From JBMOLK01 sp049325575 (GTDB lineage: Bacteria > Bacillota > Clostridia > Acetivibrionales > Acetivibrionaceae): DNA of 6,822 nt. Shown here in pieces: positions 1-6,247 of this stretch (position 1 is its first letter; every line of letters begins with the position of its first letter). Both the position numbers and the translations under genes were made by a program. The stretch spans positions 1 to 6,822 of the forward strand of contig JBMOLK010000239.1 of assembly GCA_049325575.1 (NCBI GenBank). Reading direction: 5' to 3'. Below the pieces are notes generated by a model that searched no databases, was not told where the DNA came from, and saw only the letters and a program-made list of their open reading frames with translations.

Positions 1-3000
1 GACTTTGAGCATTGTCCGCCGGTATTTGAATAAACCTCTGTGTCCATTACAAAAAGGTTTATATCGTCACCCATTGAAATAACATGGTCCAGGCCGCCAA
101 AATCAATATCGTAAGACCATCCGTCACCTCCTATGGCCCAAAATGACCTTTTTACAAGGTAATCCTTTCTTTTCATAATCTCTTCAATAAGCCTGTTGCC
201 TTTATAGTCATAGTCCCTTAAGGCATCAAAAATCTTTCTTACCGCTTCCTTTGAAGCACTTCCGCTGTTCATGCCGTCAAGCCAGCTCCTGAAGGCATCT
301 TTAACCTTCTGGTCAATAGGTGAGTTTACTGCCTGTTCCATCAGCTCCGCCAGTCTCTCCCTTATTTGTTTTGTTCCCAGGTACAAACCGTACCCAAATT
401 CGGCAGCATCCTCGAACAGAGGGTTTATCCACGCAGGACCCTTGCCTTCGGCGTTGGTGGTGTAGGCTATGGATGGAGCGTAGGCTCCCCAGATGGATGA
501 GCATCCCGTAGCATTTGAGATTACCATTCTGTCGCCGAAAAGCTGTGTTAGAAGCTTTATATACGGTGTTTCCCCGCATCCGGGGCATGCTCCGTTAAAT
601 TCCAGAAGAGGCCTTACAAGCTGGCTTCCCTTAAGAGTTTGAGGATCTAAAAGGTCATCCTTTGCAGTAATTGTCGTAGCATATTCCCAGTTCTCAGACT
701 CCATCTCAATTTCCTGCTCCGCAGGCTTCATGACCAGAGCCTTTCCCTTTGCCGGACATACATCGGCACAATTGGCACAGCCGGTGCAATCCAAAGGTGC
801 TACCTGGACACGGAACCCCAGGTGCTCCAGTCCCTTTCCCGCTGCTTTCTTGGTCTTAAATGTATCTGGCGCACGCCTAACCTCCTCATCATTTAAAAGA
901 TAGAGTCTTATAGTTGCATGGGGGCATACATAGGAGCATCTGCCGCATTGTATGCACTTGTCAATCTGCCACTCCGGAATCATAGGAGCTATGCCGCGCT
1001 TTTCATATGCAGTAGTGCCAAGTGGAAAGGTACCATCCTCCCTTCCTTTAAATGCACTCACAGGCAGTTCATCCCCTTCATGCCTTGTCATAGGTCTTTG
1101 GATGTGTTTTACAAATTCCGGCTCATCCTTGACAGGTAAGTCTTCTTCCTTAGCATCAGACCATTCTTTGGGAACTTCAACCTTTATTAAGGCCTCAATG
1201 GACCTGTCGACAGCAGCCTTGTTCATCTCAACAACATCTTCACCCTTTTTGCCATACATTTTCTCTATGGAGTTTTTAAGATGATTTTTGGCTTCTTCCA
1301 CCGGAATTACATTTGCAAGCTTGAAAAACACAGACTGCATAACCATATTGATCCTGTTTCCAAGACCTATTTCAGAAGCAATAGCCATTGCATCAATTAT
1401 ATAGAACTTTATATTGTTAGTTGCAATAAATCTTCTTATAGGTGCGGGAAGCTTATTTTCAAGCTCTTCTTCTTTCCATGGACAGTTAAGTACGAAAGTA
1501 CCACCCTTTTTAAGACCCTTAAGAATATCATAGTGATATATGAATGCTTTATTGTGGCATGCCACGTAGTCTGCACTGTATACAAGGTATGGAGACCTTA
1601 ATGGTTTTTTACCGAACCTTAAATGAGATACTGTAGTACCCCCGGATTTTTTACTGTCATATGAAAAATATGCCTGGACATGCATATCTGTATTATCACC
1701 TATTATTTTGATAGCTGTCTTATTGGCTCCAATAGTACCGTCCGAGCCAAGTCCCCAAATTCTGCAGCTTATAGTGCCTTCTGGAGCCGTATCTACAATA
1801 TCGCCTTCCGGAAGGGACATATGAGTCACATCATCCACAATTCCTATAGTAAACCGGTCCTTTGGATTATCATTTTTTAAGTTGTCAAACACGGCAATTA
1901 TTTGGGATGGTCTGGTATCCTTTGAAGAAAGCCCGTATCTTCCTCCTACAATAACTGGGGAAGTCTCATGCCCTTTAAAAGCTTTAACAACATCAAGGTA
2001 TAAGGGCTCTCCAGTAGAGCCAGGCTCCTTTGTCCTATCGAGAACAGCTATCCTCCTCACAGTATTTGGAACAGTATCAAGAAAGTTCTTCTCTGAAAAG
2101 GGCCTGTAGAGGTGGACCCTCACCATTCCAACCTTCTCCCCCTTTGACATAAGGTAGTCCACTGTCTCGTATATGGTGTCACATACCGAACCCATTGCTA
2201 CAATTAAATTTTCTGCATCAGGACTACCATGGTAATCAAAAAGACTGTATTTACGGCCGGTAATCTCCCCCAGTCTATCCATATAGCTTTGTACTATTTC
2301 GGGTACTGCCTCATAAAAGGGGTTGGCACTTTCCCTTTGCTGAAAATATATATCGGGGTTCTGGGTTGTACCCCTTGCCACCGGGTGCTCAGGATTTAGC
2401 GACCTTACCCTGAAAGCCTCGATGGCTTCATAGTCCACGATTTTTTTGATATCTTCATATTCAATGACACTAATTTTTTGATACTCATGGGATGTTCTAA
2501 AGCCATCAAAAAAATGCAAAAAGGGAACCCTTGACCTGATTGCTGACAAATGCGCTAAAAATGCCATATCCATTACTTCCTGTACATTTGATGAGGCCAA
2601 AAGTGCAACACCGGTTTGTCGGCATGCCATGACATCCTGGTGGTCTCCGAAGATGGACAAGGCATGTGCAGCTACAGACCTTGCCGTAACATGTAGAACG
2701 CCGGGCAGAAGTTCCCCTGCCATTTTATATAGGTTTGGAATCATCATAAGAAGTCCCTGGGAAGCTGTATAGGTAGAAGCCAATGCTCCTGACTGAAGTG
2801 AACCCCTCATTGCTGCAACAGCACCTGCCTCCGATTGCATTTCGACCACCTTGACCTGCTGACCGAAAATATTTTTCATTCCATGGGCCGACCATTCATC
2901 AACCCCTTCCGCCATAGGTGTTGATGGTGTTATAGGGTATATTGACGCAACTTCGGTTAATGCATAGGACGCATAAGCCGCCGCCTGGTTTCCGTCCATC

Positions 3001-3017
3001 GTTTCAATTTTTGACAT
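1..3017 (-). CDS. nifJ: Pyruvate:ferredoxin (flavodoxin) oxidoreductase, C-terminus cut by window edge
   Basis: This enzyme oxidises pyruvate with CoA to acetyl-CoA and CO2 and reduces ferredoxin, in the cytoplasm; it is central to clostridial fermentation. The start ATG (3015-3017) follows an AAAGGAG site (3028-3034) at 10 nt. The window holds 1005 codons; the family runs to about 1170-1180 residues, so roughly 170 are missing. Visible landmarks: YPITPSTPMAE near residues 27-37 with the presumed substrate-contacting Thr30; Arg113 in TARSVAAHALS; GLGSDGTIGANK at about 422-433; two 4Fe-4S motifs, CxxCxxCxxxCP from Cys688 and from Cys744; proximal-cluster ligands Cys811 and Cys814 (ACPGCGE) and Cys839 (TGCSS); and the thiamine diphosphate motif GGDGW to NTGGQCSK at the window edge. 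Spacing of these sites fits the single-chain family numbering, so there is no internal frameshift. The fourth proximal-cluster cysteine lies outside. Short open frames on the opposite strand here are shadows. Confidence 0.97.
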   Translation of the reverse strand, partial: MSKIETMDGNQAAAYASYALTEVASIYPITPSTPMAEGVDEWSAHGMKNIFGQQVKVVEMQSEAGAVAAMRGSLQSGALASTYTASQGLLMMIPNLYKMAGELLPGVLHVTARSVAAHALSIFGDHQDVMACRQTGVALLASSNVQEVMDMAFLAHLSAIRSRVPFLHFFDGFRTSHEYQKISVIEYEDIKKIVDYEAIEAFRVRSLNPEHPVARGTTQNPDIYFQQRESANPFYEAVPEIVQSYMDRLGEITGRKYSLFDYHGSPDAENLIVAMGSVCDTIYETVDYLMSKGEKVGMVRVHLYRPFSEKNFLDTVPNTVRRIAVLDRTKEPGSTGEPLYLDVVKAFKGHETSPVIVGGRYGLSSKDTRPSQIIAVFDNLKNDNPKDRFTIGIVDDVTHMSLPEGDIVDTAPEGTISCRIWGLGSDGTIGANKTAIKIIGDNTDMHVQAYFSYDSKKSGGTTVSHLRFGKKPLRSPYLVYSADYVACHNKAFIYHYDILKGLKKGGTFVLNCPWKEEELENKLPAPIRRFIATNNIKFYIIDAMAIASEIGLGNRINMVMQSVFFKLANVIPVEEAKNHLKNSIEKMYGKKGEDVVEMNKAAVDRSIEALIKVEVPKEWSDAKEEDLPVKDEPEFVKHIQRPMTRHEGDELPVSAFKGREDGTFPLGTTAYEKRGIAPMIPEWQIDKCIQCGRCSYVCPHATIRLYLLNDEEVRRAPDTFKTKKAAGKGLEHLGFRVQVAPLDCTGCANCADVCPAKGKALVMKPAEQEIEMESENWEYATTITAKDDLLDPQTLKGSQLVRPLLEFNGACPGCGETPYIKLLTQLFGDRMVISNATGCSSIWGAYAPSIAYTTNAEGKGPAWINPLFEDAAEFGYGLYLGTKQIRERLAELMEQAVNSPIDQKVKDAFRSWLDGMNSGSASKEAVRKIFDALRDYDYKGNRLIEEIMKRKDYLVKRSFWAIGGDGWSYDIDFGGLDHVISMGDDINLFVMDTEVYSNTGGQCSK

Positions 3018-3163
3018 TTACACACTACTCCTTTACCTAGTGAGAATCTCCCTTTATTTAAACCATACTTATTATTCCACTTTAAAAAATTATAATGTGT
3101 AAATTATATTGAGGACGTAAAAGAAATTGCATAGGAAGGGGCCTTTGGTTACAATCAACTTAC
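3018..3163 (-). promoter_or_regulatory. nifJ upstream leader, probable promoter zone
   Basis: This is non-coding DNA directly upstream of nifJ. Apart from the ribosome binding site at 3028-3034 it is very AT-rich. Read on the minus strand it has two TATAAT hexamers, at 3089-3094 and 3103-3108. Neither has a convincing TTGACA-like box 16-18 bp further upstream, so which one is used, if either, cannot be decided by eye. I saw no Rex-type dyad. Promoter function is inferred from position and the hexamers only. Confidence 0.3.
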
Positions 3164-3246
3164 ACCTTGCTGCTAGTACCTCTCACGCTTTATAAGTAAA
3201 TGCGTTACAAGGCACTAGCAACAAAGCTGCTTACGGGGCGTGAGAG
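3164..3246 (-). repeat. Nested inverted repeats, probable structured RNA 3' of the CBM gene
   Basis: Three pairings are visible. Arms 3211-3227 and 3164-3180 form a 17-bp stem when read as minus-strand RNA, with 13 Watson-Crick and 4 G-U pairs; on the plus strand the same four positions are A-C mismatches. Inside the loop, ACGC-TTTA (3202-3205, 3197-3200) pairs with TAAA-GCGT (3189-3192, 3185-3188), leaving a 4-nt loop and one bulged base. In addition CTCTCACGC at 3238-3246 is perfectly complementary to GCGTGAGAG (minus strand of 3180-3188). That pairing crosses the long stem, giving a pseudoknot or a competing fold. The element starts at the base after the CBM stop codon. No U-tract follows, so it is not a classic terminator. 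It may be a structured RNA, a 3' stability element, or a remnant of a palindrome-ended mobile element such as IS200/IS605. The pairing is certain; the role is not. Confidence 0.6.
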
Positions 3247-3642
3247 TTAGAAGCTGTAATTTTTGCCTGAATTATTATCCCAGTTGTTAGCCCCATCTTT
3301 AAAGGCAACATTAAGATTTATAACTTCATTAACAGGAAGAACTGCTTCAAATGTTTGATTATCTATCTTATCCATAGGGTAGTATCTCACATCTTCCCAA
3401 TTTCTGTTATCTCCAAAGCTTACTGCAGCAAAAACATCCTTTGCTCCACTCTTAGCCAATATACCTTTATAGCTAAGCTTAAGCCTATCACCTTCTGCGT
3501 CAAGAAAAACACCCTTATTAGTATAATTATCCATATCTATAGCCAGATTCTCTTCACCAAACTCTGTCATCAATTCACCGCATCCACACGCTGTACATGT
3601 TACTGTATCTTCATTTGCTCCAAAAAAGCCCATTTCAGCCAT
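3247..3642 (-). CDS. Free-standing starch-binding-type carbohydrate-binding module protein (CBM25/CBM53-like)
   Basis: A 131-residue protein made almost entirely of one beta-sandwich-type carbohydrate-binding module, residues ~40-131. The C-terminal segment AFKDGANNWDNNSGKNY (113-129) is the typical ending of CBM25/CBM53 starch- or glycogen-binding modules. Trp82 (NWEDVRYYPM) and Trp121 are probable sugar-stacking residues. The N-terminus has no hydrophobic signal peptide and no catalytic domain; instead it carries a compact cysteine group, CTACGC (Cys16, Cys19, Cys21), of unknown role (metal or disulfide). The start is supported by AGGAGGT (3652-3658) 9 nt upstream. The gene lies between a terminated coat operon and nifJ, all on one strand, and ends directly on a structured repeat. 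Ligand (alpha-glucan, perhaps storage granulose) and cytoplasmic location are inferences. The family call is good; the biological role is unknown. Confidence 0.8.
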   Translation of the reverse strand: MAEMGFFGANEDTVTCTACGCGELMTEFGEENLAIDMDNYTNKGVFLDAEGDRLKLSYKGILAKSGAKDVFAAVSFGDNRNWEDVRYYPMDKIDNQTFEAVLPVNEVINLNVAFKDGANNWDNNSGKNYSF

Positions 3643-3856
3643 AGTTTTATTACCTCCTGTTTATTTGTTCGATTATATTTTACTCACTATTTTAAGAATT
3701 ATAGAGAAATATAAAAGCAACTCATGAATAAATTGAAAATCCATAGAACTTCCGTAATTTCAGGCCTTGGAGAATAAAGTCCAGACTTCGAATAATACCT
3801 TTTAGAGGTTAGTAATAACTCTTTATGTAAGAAATAGGCTTTTAAGAAATTTATTA
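3643..3856. other. Intergenic region upstream of the CBM gene, no gene recognised
   Basis: Read on the minus strand, this holds the CBM gene's ribosome binding site, then an AT-rich stretch (about 3661-3720) with several TATAAT-like hexamers but no well-spaced -35 box. Further out, 3735-3805 is less AT-rich than its flanks and carries a 5-2-5 dyad, AAGTC-CA-GACTT (3777-3788), plus a weak bulged hairpin at 3804-3822. One minus-strand frame is open for about 42 codons across it but has no suitable start and resembles nothing I recognise. Confidence 0.5.
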
Positions 3857-3888
3857 CAAAATTAAATAGGGACAGTAAAATGTCCCTA
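3857..3888 (-). terminator. Rho-independent terminator of the coat gene pair
   Basis: A perfect 8-bp stem, TAGGGACA (3867-3874) with TGTCCCTA (3881-3888), closes a 6-nt loop. On the minus strand it is followed by the T-rich TTTAATTTTG. It sits about 20 nt after the stop codon at 3908, as expected for the end of the coat transcript, and separates that transcript from the CBM gene. Confidence 0.8.
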
Positions 3889-3907
3889 CCTTTATACAGT
3901 TTAAATG

Positions 3908-4204
3908 TTAGCTTTGTAATCCTAAAGCAGTATCTGCTGCTTTCATATCCACCCTGATCTGTTCCTGGGGGTTGTATGCATGGTAATATCCTTTGTCCAT
4001 CATGTAATTGGTAATCTTTTCATGGGTACTTATTGCGGTGTCCAGCTGCCTGCGAAGGGTATTTCTAACCTCCGGTGACGCAGTTTCCGCTAAAGCCCAG
4101 GAAATGTTTTTAATACCCTGTTTTGTTGCAAGCAAAAAATCCGTTGCTATAACCTGATCGGTCATATTACCCATACCTGCTATGTTCTGTATTACGTTAG
4201 TCAT
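3908..4204 (-). CDS. CotF-family spore coat protein (second gene of pair)
   Basis: A 98-residue, all-helical protein of the Coat F type (ferritin-like half-bundle). Members are small proteins of the spore coat or of sporulating cells. Support comes from the pattern of D22-x5-K28 in the first helix, RNTLRRQL (47-54) with a following His61, and the closing MMDKGYYHAYNP (68-79), a characteristic CotF-family ending in clostridia. There is no signal peptide or membrane segment, which fits assembly from the mother cell cytoplasm. The start ATG (4202-4204) has an AAGGTG site (4210-4215) close upstream. It lies 37 nt after the stop of the upstream coat gene on the same strand and is followed by a terminator, so the two are very likely one transcript. 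The exact coat layer or a partner cannot be read from sequence. Confidence 0.85.
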   Translation of the reverse strand: MTNVIQNIAGMGNMTDQVIATDFLLATKQGIKNISWALAETASPEVRNTLRRQLDTAISTHEKITNYMMDKGYYHAYNPQEQIRVDMKAADTALGLQS

Positions 4205-4241
4205 ATATTCACCTTCTTCCTCTAATTATGTTAATTATGAT

Positions 4242-4475
4242 TTATTGAATATCTGCCTTTCCTATTGCTGCGCTTAAGTCGGATTTTCCTATCAAGTCGC
4301 GTAATTCCCGTATATGCTCTTGTGTATTGGACAAATCTTTTTGCATCATTGATCTTAACTCCGGGTCCGAAACCAATCCGGACATTGTAGCAGATTTGGT
4401 TGCACATACATTTTTAAATGTCAGAAGTTCATGAAGCTCAAATGTTTCATGTGGCGCAATTCCCTTACCTTCCAT
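4242..4475 (-). CDS. Small CotF-like spore coat protein (first gene of pair)
   Basis: A 77-residue, helix-rich protein whose two halves resemble the paired helices of CotF/ferritin-like small coat proteins: HETFELHELLTFKN (9-22) and DLSNTQEHIRELRDLIG (47-63), with conserved-looking His and Glu positions. The frame is open upstream to an ATG at 4506-4508, but the ATG at 4473-4475 is chosen because AAAGGAGGTG (4481-4490) sits just ahead of it; the longer version would translate the ribosome binding site. It is the promoter-proximal gene of a two-gene unit with the CotF protein at 3908-4204, and a sigma-K-type promoter lies about 105 nt upstream. Cysteine 24 is the only cysteine. Function as a coat component is inferred from family resemblance, the neighbour and the promoter; the sequence match is weaker than for the neighbour. 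Confidence 0.75.
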   Translation of the reverse strand: MEGKGIAPHETFELHELLTFKNVCATKSATMSGLVSDPELRSMMQKDLSNTQEHIRELRDLIGKSDLSAAIGKADIQ

Positions 4476-4480
4476 TTTTT

Positions 4481-4490
4481 CACCTCCTTT
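4481..4490 (-). promoter_or_regulatory. Ribosome binding site that fixes the first coat gene start
   Basis: Read on the minus strand this is AAAGGAGGTG, a near-perfect anti-16S match whose GGAGG core lies 7 nt before the ATG at 4475. It falls inside the reading frame if the upstream ATG at 4508 were used, so it favours the shorter protein. Confidence 0.9.
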
Positions 4491-4573
4491 TGCTAAACAA
4501 AACTTCAATCATTATTATCCACATAGATAAGAAGATAATACCATCATAGATTTAGCAATATTTTGTATAAATT

Positions 4574-4586
4574 TACACTTAGTGTA
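4574..4586. promoter_or_regulatory. 13-bp dyad over the coat promoter -10
   Basis: TACACT-T-AGTGTA is a perfect 6-1-6 palindrome that covers most of the sigma-K -10 box and the likely start point. It could be an operator, or simply a product of the promoter sequence; the flanks do not extend the symmetry. Confidence 0.35.
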
Positions 4587-4606
4587 TGGGCAAAAATTTC
4601 TATTGT
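4580..4606 (-). promoter_or_regulatory. Sigma-K-type sporulation promoter for the coat gene pair
   Basis: On the minus strand AC (4605-4606) is followed by exactly 16 nt and then CATACACTA (4580-4588). This matches the established mother-cell sigma-K consensus AC-N16/17-CATANNNTA at every fixed base. The -10 also fits sigma-E (CATACAMT), but I see no good sigma-E -35. Transcription would start near 4573, giving a leader of about 98 nt before the first coat gene. Assignment rests on consensus match plus the coat genes downstream. Confidence 0.65.
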
Positions 4607-4648
4607 TAGAAAAGAATGATTTTACTATATGTGCTAATAATAGAAATT
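4595..4648. repeat. 15-bp inverted repeat in the divergent intergenic region
   Basis: Arms 4595-4609 and 4634-4648 are complementary over 15 bp with a single exception (4605/4638, a G-T pair on the plus strand), around a 24-nt spacer. One arm contains the sigma-K -35 dinucleotide. There is no U-tract on either side. It may be a binding site for a dimeric regulator acting on one or both divergent units, or a structured 5' leader. Confidence 0.5.
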
Positions 4649-4697
4649 ATCAAATGGATACAAATTTTACACATATGCATATAAATGAGGGAATAAT
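4603..4697 (+). promoter_or_regulatory. Probable promoter and leader of the glycosyltransferase operon
   Basis: The best vegetative promoter I can see is TTGTTA (4603-4608), 17 bp, TATATG (4626-4631), a 4-of-6 match at each box. A second weak option is TGGATA (4655-4660), 17 bp, CATATA (4678-4683). A perfect 10-bp palindrome, ATATGCATAT (4673-4682), lies just before the GAGGG ribosome binding site (4687-4691), which is 6 nt from the ATG. None of these boxes is strong. Confidence 0.3.
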
Positions 4698-6185
4698 ATG
4701 AGATTTTATCAACTACTGCTAATACTAAAGAATAAAATATTAAGGCTGGAAGTTATATCTGTATTTTGGGCGGCTGCCATATTGACCTTTATACTTCTGA
4801 TTAAGCCCATAATTGGTGTTGCCGATAACGGAGATTTTGGAAGAATTATGGGACCTGCAGGTCTTGAGCATATAGCTGAGGACTACCGGGATAAATACTT
4901 TGGATATTTTAACAGAGAGTATAGGATAACTCCACCTGCTTCATTATATGGAAGCTATTTCTCAACAGAGGTATTTTTGGTGAAACTTGCCAAAATGCTT
5001 AATTTTATATTTCATCCATATAATGATATATTCGATATAAGGTTTTTATCTGTTATATACTCTGCTATTCTTCTAACAGCACTGTATTTGATAATTAAAG
5101 TCAATAAACCTAAAGCGCTGGCAGGAGGTATTGTTTTAGCACTACTTTTAACCCTTATATTCACTGATATAGGCTATATTTCATACTTTAATTCATTTTA
5201 CGGGGAAGCATTGTCCCTTACATCATTTCTTTTGGTAATAGCTTTGGCCATGTGTTTGATAAAGCAAAAAACTCCTAAGACCATCACTCTTATAGGATTC
5301 TGTCTGGCAGCACTTCTTTTGACAGGTGCTAAATTACAGAATGTGCCTATAGGTATTATTCTATCAGTATTCAGCCTACGATTTCTTTCATTAAGGAAGG
5401 ACAGGTTGTGGAGAAGCACTATTATCACTTTTGCCCTGTTACTTGTTTTGATATCGTTCAAATCATACCTGTCGGTACCGGAGAATATTAGAGTATGTAA
5501 TAAGTACCAGTCGGTTTTTTTTGGAGTACTTAAGGATTCTCCCTCTCCTGACAGTGATCTTAAGGAACTGGGAATAGATAGGGCTCTCTCTGTTCTTGCC
5601 GGAACAAATTATTTTATGAAGGAATATCCTATCAATATTAATGATCCATGGCTTATGGAAGAAGTTAACATCAATATAAGCCCTTTTAAAGTATCATTAT
5701 TCTATCTAAAACACCCTTTAAGATATCTTGAAAAGCTGCATATTAGCGCCAAACACGGATTCAAACTGTTACAAGGCTTTGGTAGCTTTGAAAAGTCAGA
5801 AAATAAGGGATATCGCAAGGTCGCTGAGTCTTTCAGATTCTGGAGCGATTTTAAAATGAATGTACTGCCCCACTCACTTATACTGATTGTAATGCTTTTT
5901 CTAGGTTATTTTACTGTGTTAATGCTTAAATGGATTCGTGCCGGCAGTTTATCGGAAAAAATACACCTGGAAATTCTTTTATTAATCGGTTTAATTGGAA
6001 TAGTTCAGTTTATTATCCCCATAATAGCTGATGGCGAAGCTGATCTTAGCAAGCATTTGTTTTTATTTAATATGTGCTTCGATATTATATCTGTTATAGG
6101 TGTTACCTTTATAGTAACCCTGGCTTCCACCTATTTAAAAAGACTTTTTAACAGCTCAATTCCAAGATTGCTTCATCCCAAATAA
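4698..6185 (+). CDS. Multi-spanning GT-C-type glycosyltransferase, WsfD-like
   Basis: A 495-residue integral membrane protein with about ten hydrophobic segments: one at ~18-41, a run between ~112 and ~258, and a C-terminal group at ~391-411, ~424-444 and ~457-480. Directly after the first segment is VADNGDFGRIM (41-51), an acidic motif placed where GT-C enzymes carry catalytic or metal-contacting aspartates (Asp43, Asp46) in the first outer loop. Further landmarks are YFNSFYGEAL (163-172) with Glu170 in an outer loop, a large soluble loop at ~260-385, and ADGEADLSKHLFLFN (444-458) before the last segment. The DNGDF and late KHL features resemble S-layer glycan hexosyltransferases of the WsfD kind; that name is from family memory. 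Such enzymes transfer a sugar from a lipid-phosphate donor on the outer membrane face. Donor and acceptor are unknown. It leads an apparent operon with the gene at 6248. Confidence 0.7.
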   Translation: MRFYQLLLILKNKILRLEVISVFWAAAILTFILLIKPIIGVADNGDFGRIMGPAGLEHIAEDYRDKYFGYFNREYRITPPASLYGSYFSTEVFLVKLAKMLNFIFHPYNDIFDIRFLSVIYSAILLTALYLIIKVNKPKALAGGIVLALLLTLIFTDIGYISYFNSFYGEALSLTSFLLVIALAMCLIKQKTPKTITLIGFCLAALLLTGAKLQNVPIGIILSVFSLRFLSLRKDRLWRSTIITFALLLVLISFKSYLSVPENIRVCNKYQSVFFGVLKDSPSPDSDLKELGIDRALSVLAGTNYFMKEYPININDPWLMEEVNINISPFKVSLFYLKHPLRYLEKLHISAKHGFKLLQGFGSFEKSENKGYRKVAESFRFWSDFKMNVLPHSLILIVMLFLGYFTVLMLKWIRAGSLSEKIHLEILLLIGLIGIVQFIIPIIADGEADLSKHLFLFNMCFDIISVIGVTFIVTLASTYLKRLFNSSIPRLLHPK

Positions 6186-6247
6186 AGTCTGTCTGATAGC
6201 GCTAATATTCTAGAATAAATAAAGAGGGAAGGTCTTAAGATTAATTT
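6186..6247 (+). repeat. Operon spacer with two short perfect palindromes
   Basis: The 62-nt gap between the two membrane genes contains TAGCGCTA (6197-6204) and, one base on, TATTCTAGAATA (6206-6217), both perfect palindromes. No T-tract follows them, so I do not call a terminator. A purine-rich AGAGGGAAGG (6223-6232) is the only ribosome-binding-like stretch for the next gene, and it is about 15 nt away, longer than usual. Confidence 0.4.

Noticed and set aside
271..2109. Several plus-strand and minus-strand open frames of 60-110 codons
   Set aside because: All lie inside the continuous nifJ reading frame, lack ribosome binding sites and have low-complexity or Cys/Ser-rich translations unlike real proteins. 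They are shadows.
1..3017. Possible nifJ frameshift or truncation
   Set aside because: The positions of Thr30, Arg113, Cys688, Cys744, Cys811, Cys814 and Cys839 keep the expected family spacing; the gene is only cut by the window edge.
3164..3246. Known riboswitch (c-di-GMP types) or rho-independent terminator
   Set aside because: I do not recognise the c-di-GMP-I or c-di-GMP-II core sequences, and no U-tract follows the stem on either strand. The element also lies far upstream of nifJ and directly after another gene.
3355..3714. 119-codon plus-strand frame opposite the CBM gene
   Set aside because: It is antisense to a well-supported gene, has no ribosome binding site, and its translation is rich in Ile, Cys, His and Phe with no recognisable motif.
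4476..4508. Eleven-residue N-terminal extension of the first coat protein
   Set aside because: The extension would translate the AAAGGAGGTG ribosome binding site. The ATG at 4475 has ideal spacing to that site.
5198..5461. 87-codon minus-strand frame inside the first glycosyltransferase gene
   Set aside because: It is antisense to a long membrane-protein frame with clear motifs and has no start signal of its own.
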